A DNA stretch of 5,864 bases from an uncultured Phycisphaerales bacterium (GTDB taxonomy: Bacteria > Planctomycetota > Phycisphaerae > Phycisphaerales > UBA1924): positions 1 through 5,864 of the forward strand of contig CALAFV010000031.1 in assembly GCA_937891445.1 (NCBI GenBank). Reading direction: 5' to 3'. Positions 1 to 5,306 of this stretch are shown in pieces. A program made the position numbers and the translations under genes. The notes beneath the pieces were generated by a model. The model was not told the DNA's origin. It saw nothing but the letters and a program-made list of their open reading frames with translations, and made no database searches. The stretch's first letter is position 1. Every line of letters starts with the position of its first letter.

Positions 1-1490
1 GGGTGGCTGCGGAAGACTGGTACGTCTTCGAGGCGACACCCTGGGGGGAGCGCGAGCACAGCGGCCCCCACTCCCGAGACGAGGCAGTCAGCGTCGCCAG
101 CGGCCTGGGTGACGCCTTCTTCGCGGCCACCCGTGAGGACCCCGAGGAGATCTGGAGGTCCAACATCTCGGAGTGGGACGACGAGTCCCCCTACCTCGGC
201 TCGCGACGGAGGGTGGCCCCGGGGCGTCGTCGGGCCCAGGTGGACCCCTCGGACCCGATGCCCCCACTGCCGGTGGGCGTCGGTGGTGACCCGCGCGACG
301 ACGTCGCTCGCGTGGACCCCGAGGCCGAGCGGTACGTGGACGCCGTCGAGGGCGCTCCGCCCTACTCCCAGCGCGCGCTGGCCGAGCCGGTCAACGCCTC
401 GCGCCGCGTGCGTGCTGCGTTCTGGTGCGCCACCTGCGAGGGGCTCGGTGAGATCGACTACGGCGGCGGCGAGTACGCGGTGTGCCCGGCCTGCAACGGC
501 ACCGGGCGTCTCGTCTCGCGGACCTCTGACGACCTCGATGCCTACGCCTCGCGCCGACGCTCTCGTCGTGCTCACCCGACTTCGCAGCGCGCCTCGATGG
601 TGCGCATGGCCCGCGCCATCGGTCAGGCTAATCCCGGCCTGCCTCGGGCAGAGGTGACCCGCCTGGCCCGCAAGGCCGTGGCCGCCCAGCGCGCGATCGC
701 CAAGAGTCGCACGGCGTCCGAGGACTCCTTCTGCGTGCAGGGCGAGTGGAAGGGCAACACGGTCTACATCCAGGTCGGGATGGGCCTGGACTACCGCCCG
801 AGGATGTCCTTCTCGGTCAACCGCGTCCCGGGGTGCTCCATGAGCCAGAAGGCCGCTGAGCGCACCCTGGCCCAGGTCGAGAAGATCAACGCCGCCGCCG
901 AGCCGCACGAGCGGGTCGTCAACCCTCGCGTGGTTCCGGCCCGTGAGGCCTCGCGTCGCAGGACGGCCCTCACTGCCGAGCAGGAGGAGGCCAAGGCCTG
1001 GTCGGACCTCAAGGCTGCCACGGGGCCAGTCCAGGGAGGGCGGTGGATGGAGGCCTCCGACGAGGACTTGCTTCGCGCTCTCGACGCCGTGCACAAGGCC
1101 TCGAACGTGTGGGACATCGCCTTCATCTCCCACGCGACCCTGTCCACCGGCGACGACATCCGCCAGGTGCTCGGAGACCGACCCGGGCCGATCGACGACC
1201 GCGCTCGTGCGCTCACCGGAGGGCCCGTGATGGGGTCGCGAGCCGCCTCGCGCCGCCGCACGGCCGCCGAGGAGTGGTTCGTCTACGCCGAGACCCCGGG
1301 GTGGGGCCCCACGCACGTCGCGGGCCCGTTCTTCACCCAGCAGGGCGCACAGGAGTTCATCGACATGTCCCCGCGTCGGAGCAACTGGTTCGTCACGACG
1401 ACCGACTACCGCCAGCGCGACTTCTCCGACGTCGGCCCGGCCGAGGGCGAGTCCTGGACCTCCTGGCTCGTGCGGAACAACATCGACTGA
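1..1490 (+). CDS. Modular (polyprotein-like) phage protein with SRRR-type junctions; 5' end outside window
   Basis: Not recognised as a named family. The frame is open from the window edge to TGA at 1488-1490 (residues numbered from the GTG at 3). Segments in order: a W-Y-V module (1-66); a Pro/Asp-rich linker (about 71-131); a DnaJ-like zinc pair, CATC and CPAC (C142, C145, C161, C164); a strongly basic helical segment (182-236); a compact mixed segment (about 239-315); a helical segment (about 322-410); and a second W-Y-V module (420-495). Tribasic motifs sit at 67-70, 134-135 (dibasic), 184-186, 318-320 and 417-419, mostly at segment boundaries. The GTG at 3 is probably an internal Val: the last module begins RRR-T-AAEEW, the first begins V-AAEDW, and the split codon NGG before it is compatible with Arg. 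It overlaps the next gene by one base. A phage structural or virion-delivered polyprotein is inferred; a multi-domain protein with basic linkers is the alternative. Confidence 0.8.
   Translation, partial: VAAEDWYVFEATPWGEREHSGPHSRDEAVSVASGLGDAFFAATREDPEEIWRSNISEWDDESPYLGSRRRVAPGRRRAQVDPSDPMPPLPVGVGGDPRDDVARVDPEAERYVDAVEGAPPYSQRALAEPVNASRRVRAAFWCATCEGLGEIDYGGGEYAVCPACNGTGRLVSRTSDDLDAYASRRRSRRAHPTSQRASMVRMARAIGQANPGLPRAEVTRLARKAVAAQRAIAKSRTASEDSFCVQGEWKGNTVYIQVGMGLDYRPRMSFSVNRVPGCSMSQKAAERTLAQVEKINAAAEPHERVVNPRVVPAREASRRRTALTAEQEEAKAWSDLKAATGPVQGGRWMEASDEDLLRALDAVHKASNVWDIAFISHATLSTGDDIRQVLGDRPGPIDDRARALTGGPVMGSRAASRRRTAAEEWFVYAETPGWGPTHVAGPFFTQQGAQEFIDMSPRRSNWFVTTTDYRQRDFSDVGPAEGESWTSWLVRNNID
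3..200 (+). repeat. First copy of duplicated W-Y-V module
   Basis: Residues 1-66 begin AAEDWYVFEATP, followed by WG, H and GP at spacings similar to those in the C-terminal module. The stretch ends just before the GSRRRVA motif. The pattern of an aromatic W-(Y/F)-V strand followed by G-P recalls small GYF_2-like beta domains, but this is a loose resemblance only. Function unknown. Confidence 0.6.
198..1265 (+). repeat. Recurring (A/G)SRR(R) junction motif, five copies in one protein
   Basis: Five copies of a short protein motif lie in the frame of the first gene: GSRRRVA at 198-218, ASRRVRA at 396-416, ASRRRSR at 546-566, ASRRRTA at 948-968 and ASRRRTA at 1245-1265. Serine is TCG in all five, while the arginines use CGT, CGC, CGA, CGG and AGG in different mixtures. 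The variable synonymous codons suggest the amino-acid motif, rather than the DNA, is what is kept, although the 11-mer GCCTCGCGCCG does recur at 396, 546 and 1245. A weaker relative, SRTAS, is at residues 235-239. The copies flank the zinc segment on both sides and immediately precede the last domain. Processing sites or basic linkers are the two readings. Confidence 0.75.
426..506 (+). other. DnaJ-like zinc-binding segment inside the first gene
   Basis: Two knuckles of the form CxxCxGxG are seen: CATCEGLG (residues 142-149) and CPACNGTG (161-168), separated by a Gly/Tyr-rich turn. This matches one zinc site of the DnaJ cysteine-rich domain, which normally has four such CxxCxGxG repeats, so it is a half-domain. 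There is no J domain, so a chaperone role should not be assumed. ASRR motifs lie on both sides. Confidence 0.7.
1260..1487 (+). repeat. Second copy of duplicated W-Y-V module (C-terminal)
   Basis: Residues 420-495 follow directly after ASRRR and begin TAAEEWFVYAETP, matching the opening of the first module at A, A, E, acidic, W, aromatic, V, aromatic, then T-P. WG, H and GP follow in the same order, and a W-F-V-T-T-T strand lies near residues 461-467. The DNA of the two copies is clearly diverged, so the duplication is not recent. The copy ends with the stop codon of the gene. Confidence 0.6.
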
Positions 1491-1963
1491 TGGCGCACAT
1501 CCGCGAGGGAGCGAGGGTCGCCTACATCGGCTACGGCGTAGGCGGCCTCGCTGTGGGCGACGAGGGCGTGGTGCTCGCGCTCGCAGGCTCGGGCAGCCAC
1601 GTGCGCTGGGCGACCGGCGCGGCCATGGGGCGAACCTCGCTCGTGCACAACGACGACCTCGTGCCCCAGGGGGTGGACCCCTCGGAGGTGGCCTTCGAGA
1701 CACCCCTGGTGAGCATCTCGGTGCGCAAGGTCTTCGACACCTTCGGCAGCGTTGGCGTGGTCAACGCGCTCGCCGAGGAAGGACACCTGACGCCGCTGGT
1801 CGACGCCGTCGACGAGTCCATCTCCATGATCGCCGGACGGGTGCGCGAGGACCCCTCGGTGAAGGAGGACCTGGGGCCCCTGGAGCCTTCCGAGCAGGCA
1901 GAGGTCGTCGCTACGATGGTGACCGCCCTGCTGCGCGAGTACACCCGTGAGGATGATGCCTGA
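1490..1963 (+). CDS. Hypothetical protein with SH3/KOW-like N-terminus, 157 aa
   Basis: Not recognised as a named family. ATG at 1490 shares its A with the TGA of the preceding gene, and no strong ribosome binding site is visible, so translational coupling is likely. Residues 1-60 (EGARVAYIG, then VGDEGVVLAL, HVRWATG and DDLVP) have the alternating strand and Gly-turn pattern of an SH3/KOW-like barrel, with the common ending in which a short strand precedes an acidic D-L-V-P. Residues about 72-157 look helical and acidic, with no cysteines and no membrane segment. The frame is also open further upstream, back to an ATG at 1043, but that extension overlaps the first gene and is Arg-rich shadow sequence, so 1490 is preferred. 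The gene ends in another one-base TGATG overlap. A small head-assembly or virion-associated role is inferred from position only. Confidence 0.82.
   Translation: MAHIREGARVAYIGYGVGGLAVGDEGVVLALAGSGSHVRWATGAAMGRTSLVHNDDLVPQGVDPSEVAFETPLVSISVRKVFDTFGSVGVVNALAEEGHLTPLVDAVDESISMIAGRVREDPSVKEDLGPLEPSEQAEVVATMVTALLREYTREDDA
1949..1953 (+). promoter_or_regulatory. Ribosome binding site for the zinc-ribbon array gene
   Basis: GAGGA lies nine bases before the ATG at 1963, inside the end of the preceding gene. With the TGATG overlap it supports that start. The heptamer GTGAGGA here (1947-1953) also occurs just before the starts at 2853 and 5307. Confidence 0.55.
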
Positions 1964-2784
1964 TGCCTATCGTTCGAGAGTGCGAGGGGTGCGGGTACAA
2001 GATGCCCGCCTTCCGGCGTCGGACCCGCGTGGACGGCCAGTTGCTCTGCGACGGCTGCGTCGAGAGCAAGCCCGGGTCCCCGGGCCGCCCCGTCGGCTAC
2101 CACGGGTCCAGGAGCGACGGCCCACAGAGGATCTGCCCTCAGCACGCGGGTTCGAAGGACCCCCGCCGCAACGTGCGCGTGGTCCCCTCCGGGCCCGAGT
2201 GCGAGATCTGCCAGGTCGCCGGGGAGCCTGGTCCGGTGGACATGTTCTCCCTGGGCGCGACGGCGTCTGCGGCGCTGCCTGACGTGTGCGCGACGTGTCA
2301 CACGCCCTCGGGCAACGGCGGGCTGATCCACGTCGCGGGCAAGTGGACGTGCGCCGAGGGCTGCCCTGCCCCGACCCAGCGCACCGCCACCCACGAGACC
2401 GATGGCGTGCCGCGCTTCTGCCCCTTCGACGGCAGCCAGCAGACCGTCGCGGGCTCCGACGGCTCGATCTCGTGCTCGTGGTGCGGCGCGCGCTACGAAC
2501 TCCGCCTGGCCCCCTCGACCCCGGCGATGCCGCAGGCGATCGAGGGCCAGGAGTACACCGACGTCGAGGGTCCCGCCGCCGACCAGGACGGCTTCGCTCC
2601 GGCGGGCTCGATCTCCTCGCCGACCCCGCCCGTGCCCGGCCAGGTGGTCTCTCACTACCGCACCGAGGACGGCGCGCTGCTCGACGAGGACCAGTACGTG
2701 CGCCATCTGGCGATCATCACCTCCTCGGACCCGTGGAAGACGGCGATCGCCCTGCGGGAGCAGCGTGAGCAGGGTCACTCCTGA
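1963..2784 (+). CDS. Tandem zinc-ribbon protein, four units, 273 aa
   Basis: Not recognised as a named family. Four paired-knuckle units can be read: C7/C10 with C29/C32; C58/H61 with C80/C83; C109/C112 with C130/C134; and C153/D156 with C171/C174. The second unit replaces a Cys with His. In the fourth, the position expected to be Cys is Asp (CPFD), so that site may bind zinc through Asp or be structurally degenerate. Residues about 183-228 are a Pro/Gly/acidic linker. The tail (about 229-270) is predicted helical and contains YRTEDGALLDEDQYVRHLA. There is no signal peptide or membrane segment. The start overlaps the upstream stop by one base and has a GAGGA site. Zinc ribbons of this kind mediate nucleic-acid or protein contacts; which applies here cannot be told. 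Placement before the portal suggests a head-assembly or packaging accessory role, as inference. Confidence 0.85.
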   Translation: MPIVRECEGCGYKMPAFRRRTRVDGQLLCDGCVESKPGSPGRPVGYHGSRSDGPQRICPQHAGSKDPRRNVRVVPSGPECEICQVAGEPGPVDMFSLGATASAALPDVCATCHTPSGNGGLIHVAGKWTCAEGCPAPTQRTATHETDGVPRFCPFDGSQQTVAGSDGSISCSWCGARYELRLAPSTPAMPQAIEGQEYTDVEGPAADQDGFAPAGSISSPTPPVPGQVVSHYRTEDGALLDEDQYVRHLAIITSSDPWKTAIALREQREQGHS

Positions 2785-2825
2785 CCATTTGAGACGGTGA
2801 GCCTGCCGCCGCTGGCCTAGCGCCG

Positions 2826-2841
2826 CCCGAAGGGGTGAGGA
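2826..2841 (+). repeat. Shared 16-base leader element, copy 1
   Basis: CCCGAAGGGGTGAGGA is identical at 2826-2841 and 5273-5288, the only two intergenic gaps in the window. Here it overlaps the ribosome binding site and ends 11 bases before the ATG at 2853. Confidence 0.7.
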
Positions 2842-2843
2842 GG
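2838..2843 (+). promoter_or_regulatory. Strong ribosome binding site deciding the start at 2853
   Basis: AGGAGG sits nine bases before ATG 2853. An in-frame GTG at 2835 lies immediately before it and so would have no site of its own. The ATG at 2853 is therefore the better start, shortening the protein by six residues. Confidence 0.8.
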
Positions 2844-2852
2844 TTTTCCACC

Positions 2853-3134
2853 ATGCCACTGCCCCCGAACGTTCGCGAGGCGATCGACAGCGCCGCACCC
2901 TCTCTGCCGGGCCGCCCGGCCGTCGAGGAGTGCCAGGGAGCGAAGTTCCACTCCCCCCGGCCGATGATTCTGCACGAGACCCCTGTGGGGTCCGGCGACG
3001 TCGTGCTTCTGTGCGGCACCTGCCGCGACAACCTCGCCGTGCTCGAAGCGCTCCAGGAGTCCACCGAGGAGGCGCTGCCCTGGCCGCTGCGCCGCGAGTG
3101 GGGCAACGTGATCCGCGCCCTGGCAGGTGCGTGA
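2853..3134 (+). CDS. Small zinc-ribbon-like protein, 93 aa
   Basis: Not recognised as a named family. Candidate metal ligands are C27, H33 (and possibly H41) and the knuckle C54/C57 in LLCGTCRDNL. This gives a C/H...CxxC arrangement of zinc-ribbon or treble-clef type, which recalls the zinc fold around HNH nucleases, but no HNH catalytic histidine arrangement is evident. After the knuckle, residues 58-70 look helical, and residues 75-93 (LPWPLRREWGNVIRALAGA) form an amphipathic, basic helix. The start is set by the AGGAGG site at 2838. The stop codon TGA at 3132-3134 shares its last base with the portal ATG, so translation of the two is probably coupled. A portal or packaging accessory role is inferred from this coupling only. 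Confidence 0.82.
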   Translation: MPLPPNVREAIDSAAPSLPGRPAVEECQGAKFHSPRPMILHETPVGSGDVVLLCGTCRDNLAVLEALQESTEEALPWPLRREWGNVIRALAGA

Positions 3135-5248
3135 TGGCGAAGAAGAACGGGGAGGCTCTCACTCCCCGCCCCGAGGGATCGTTCCCTGCGGGAGAGGTGC
3201 CCGGGCCCTTGCGCCAGATGCTCGCCGGGGGCGGGCGCAGCGAGGACGAGGTCGCCGCCGAGGTGCGGCGCAACCGTCGCGCCAACCAGAAGACCGGGGT
3301 GTCTATCCGTGGCGGGAGCGGAGGCATCGACCTGGCGACGGGACGCCCCGTGGACCCGATGTTCTACTGGAAGCAGTCGAACCTCCCCTACGAGATCGAG
3401 AAGCCCGAGGAACTCGCCAAGGTCCGCGAGTTCTGCCGACTGCTCTACCGCACCAACCCAACCATCGCGACGTCGATCGACGTGCTGTCGTCCTTCTCGG
3501 TCTCCAACATGGAGGTCAAGGTCAAGGACCCTGCGCTCAAGGACTTCTACACCGACCTCTTCTTCGGTGACTCCTCCGACCTGGACTACCACTCGTTCCT
3601 GCCCGAGGTGAACCGCGAGATGTTCACGGTGGGCGAGGCGGTGTGCCTGGGGTCCTTCAACGAGACGCTCGGGGTCTGGGAGGCCGACGAACTCATCAAC
3701 CCCGACGACGTCGAGGTGATCCGCTCCCCCTTCCACAAGACGCCGCGCTACCAGATGAAGTTGCCCCCCGAGATCCACGACGTCATCCGGGACCGCTCCC
3801 CGAGGTGGGAGTACGAGCAGTTGGTCACGAACTACCCGGAGTTGGTGAAGTTCGCCGGGCAGGACGCGATGATGCCGATCTCCAGCGTGCTGCTCAAGCA
3901 CCTGCGGCTGCGCAAGGACCCCTACAACCCCCGGGGCATCCCGCTGCTCATGCGCGCGTTCCGCACGGTGCTCCAGGAGGAGATGCTCCTGGCCGCGCAG
4001 GACTCGATCGCCAGCCGCCTCTACACCCCGCTGATCCTCGCGCGCCTCGGTGCGTCCGCCTCGGACCTCGGCACCGACTCCCCGTGGATCCCCAACGACC
4101 AGGACCTCATGGACTTCGAGGAGCGCCTGGACGCCGCGCTCGCGGGCGACATGCGCATCCTGGTGCACCACTTCGGCGTGCAGATGTCCTCAGTCTTCGG
4201 ACGCGAGACGCTGCCGAACCTCACCGCCGACTTCGACCGCATCACCGAGCGCCTGCTCATGGTCTTCGGCCTGAGCCGCACGATGCTCCAGGGCGCGGGC
4301 CAGGGCGAGACCTACGCGGCCGACGCGCTGCACTTCGACGTCGTCGGCCAGTTGATGTCCACCCAGCAGCGCCAGATCCGTCGCTTCTTCCGCGAGCGCG
4401 CTGCCGTCGTGGCCGAGGCCCAGGAGCACTACGACTACGAGGTCCGTAACGGCAAGCGCTACCCGATCATGGAGGAGGTCCTGGTCGTCGACCCGGACAC
4501 GGGCGAGGAGCGGATCATCGAGCGCCCGAAGTTGCTCATCCCCGACCTCCAGATGCGCGACGTGACGATGAAGGAGCAGGCCGACCAGCGCCAGTTCCTG
4601 GAGGCACTGCGCGCCGCTGGCGTGCCGATCTCCGCCGAGACCCGGCTCATCGGGGTCGGGGTGGACCTGGCTGCCGAGCGCGAGGTCGTGCGCGAGGAGG
4701 CCGTGGCCGCCGCCGTCGAGGCCCAGGAGACCCGCAGGCAGACCTACGAGGCCCTGCGCGACAAGGGCCTGCCCATCCCCCAGGACCTGCGCGAGGACTT
4801 CGAGCCGAAGCCGATGGGCAGCCCTGCCGGGACCAACGCCGGGGCGACCCCCGACCTGGACGGGGCCCTGCCCAGCATCGGCACCATGCAGGTCGACGAC
4901 GCCGCGATCGTGCCCGACTACAACGAGACCCCCGGCCAGCAGGCCGACGTGCAGCCCTCGGGCGAGGAGGAGGCCCCGGCCGCCGAGGTCGTGCCGCTGC
5001 CGCGCAACAAGATCCGCTCTCGTCCGCCGGAGTCCGACGAGGAGCGCGCGCTCATGCCCAAGCCCGCCTCGCTCGTGCGCGAGGCCGACGGCAAGAGCGT
5101 CGTCGAGGTCAAGACCGAGGGCGGCTGGGTCGATGTGGAGGTCGGCGAGGATCTCAGCCCGATGCTCACCGGGCCCAAGCACGTGGGGATGCGGCGCACG
5201 GCGAAGTCGATGCGCGACGCCGACGGCAACCTCATGCCCCTGGAGTGA
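3134..5248 (+). CDS. Phage portal protein, 704 aa
   Basis: Portal proteins form the dodecameric ring at one capsid vertex through which the terminase packages DNA and to which the tail joins. Evidence is overall pattern: FYWKQSNLPYEIEKPEEL then a helical LLYRTNPTIATSIDVLSS near 75-120; the beta-rich wing with VGEAVCLGSF (166-174) and DELINPDDVEVI (185-196); SSVLLKHLRLRKDPYNPRGIPLL (250-272), followed by a helix and IASRLYTPLILARLG (292-306); then PNLTADFDRITERLLMVFGLSRTMLQG (361-387) and a long stem helix, QQRQIRRFFRERAAVV (411-426). Residues about 550-704 form an acidic, Pro/Gly-rich tail unusual for the fold, with GMRRTAKS at 685-692. Residues 1-70 are basic and probably disordered. ATG 3134 overlaps the preceding stop; the open frame upstream of it is Arg-rich shadow. 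At 704 residues it is longer than many portals, mainly through these ends. Confidence 0.93.
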   Translation: MAKKNGEALTPRPEGSFPAGEVPGPLRQMLAGGGRSEDEVAAEVRRNRRANQKTGVSIRGGSGGIDLATGRPVDPMFYWKQSNLPYEIEKPEELAKVREFCRLLYRTNPTIATSIDVLSSFSVSNMEVKVKDPALKDFYTDLFFGDSSDLDYHSFLPEVNREMFTVGEAVCLGSFNETLGVWEADELINPDDVEVIRSPFHKTPRYQMKLPPEIHDVIRDRSPRWEYEQLVTNYPELVKFAGQDAMMPISSVLLKHLRLRKDPYNPRGIPLLMRAFRTVLQEEMLLAAQDSIASRLYTPLILARLGASASDLGTDSPWIPNDQDLMDFEERLDAALAGDMRILVHHFGVQMSSVFGRETLPNLTADFDRITERLLMVFGLSRTMLQGAGQGETYAADALHFDVVGQLMSTQQRQIRRFFRERAAVVAEAQEHYDYEVRNGKRYPIMEEVLVVDPDTGEERIIERPKLLIPDLQMRDVTMKEQADQRQFLEALRAAGVPISAETRLIGVGVDLAAEREVVREEAVAAAVEAQETRRQTYEALRDKGLPIPQDLREDFEPKPMGSPAGTNAGATPDLDGALPSIGTMQVDDAAIVPDYNETPGQQADVQPSGEEEAPAAEVVPLPRNKIRSRPPESDEERALMPKPASLVREADGKSVVEVKTEGGWVDVEVGEDLSPMLTGPKHVGMRRTAKSMRDADGNLMPLE

Positions 5249-5265
5249 CCTGCCCGCGAGAGCCT

Positions 5266-5286
5266 CTCACCTCCCGAAGGGGTGAG
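5266..5286 (+). promoter_or_regulatory. Hairpin between portal and next gene
   Basis: CTCACC at 5266-5271 pairs with GGTGAG at 5281-5286. The stem extends inward through a T-G and a C-G pair to leave a five-base CCGAA loop. There is no T-run after it, so a rho-independent terminator is unlikely. An mRNA stability, processing or translation-control element is more plausible. Its right arm lies within the shared 16-base element. Confidence 0.55.
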
Positions 5287-5288
5287 GA
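5273..5288 (+). repeat. Shared 16-base leader element, copy 2
   Basis: Identical to 2826-2841 (CCCGAAGGGGTGAGGA). This copy ends 18 bases before the TTG at 5307 and is followed by a separate GGAGG, so here the element is not itself the ribosome binding site. Confidence 0.7.
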
Positions 5289-5297
5289 CGAGCAAAC

Positions 5298-5302
5298 GGA
5301 GG
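5298..5302 (+). promoter_or_regulatory. Ribosome binding site deciding the TTG start at 5307
   Basis: GGAGG, within CGGAGGAG, lies four bases (five or so less than ideal) before TTG 5307. No ATG or GTG in this frame lies closer; the next candidate, GTG at 5349, has no comparable site and would cut into the SH3-like domain. Confidence 0.65.
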
Positions 5303-5306
5303 AGCC

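Larger units (their letters stand above)
2785..2852 (+). promoter_or_regulatory. 68-base intergenic leader before the small zinc protein
   Basis: This is one of only two real gaps in the window. It holds a weak hairpin (CGCT/AGCG arms at 2810-2813 and 2819-2822), the shared 16-base element at 2826-2841 and a strong Shine-Dalgarno sequence. A longer-range pairing is possible between TCACTCCT at 2775-2782, spanning the end of the upstream gene, and AGGGGTGA at 2831-2838, with one G-T pair; it would occlude the leader. No convincing -10/-35 pair and no terminator with a U-run were seen. Confidence 0.4.
5249..5306 (+). promoter_or_regulatory. 58-base gap after the portal gene: hairpin plus leader element
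   Basis: This gap carries an inverted repeat, the second copy of the shared 16-base element and the ribosome binding site of the next gene. No clear sigma-type promoter and no U-run terminator were seen. Confidence 0.5.

Noticed and set aside
426..506. DnaJ chaperone assignment for the first gene
   Set aside because: Only one pair of CxxCxGxG repeats is present and there is no J domain or HPD motif, so a chaperone name is not justified.
1043..1489. In-frame upstream extension of the 157-residue gene
   Set aside because: The extension overlaps the large modular gene in another frame and is Arg/His-rich. The TGATG junction at 1490 is a better start, and the SH3-like domain begins right after it.
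2008..2028. AFRRRTR in the zinc-array protein as a further copy of the ASRRRTA motif
   Set aside because: It lies between the two knuckles of the first zinc unit rather than at a domain boundary, and lacks the Ser and final Ala. A chance match is likely.
1531..3327. Long open frame on the minus strand (598 codons) across four plus-strand genes
   Set aside because: It is antisense to well-supported genes, rich in Arg/Ala/Pro/Gly and low-complexity, with no recognisable motif. High GC makes such frames common.
2717..4171. Minus-strand open frame opposite the portal gene
   Set aside because: Composition (Val/Leu/Gly/Arg/His repeats) is the usual antisense image of GC-rich coding sequence, and the portal on the other strand is unambiguous.
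3643..4449. Plus-strand 268-codon frame inside the portal gene
   Set aside because: It is an out-of-frame Arg/Pro-rich shadow lying wholly within the portal coding region.
5266..5286. Rho-independent terminator after the portal gene
   Set aside because: The hairpin is real, but no T-run follows and the next gene's ribosome binding site begins 12 bases later.
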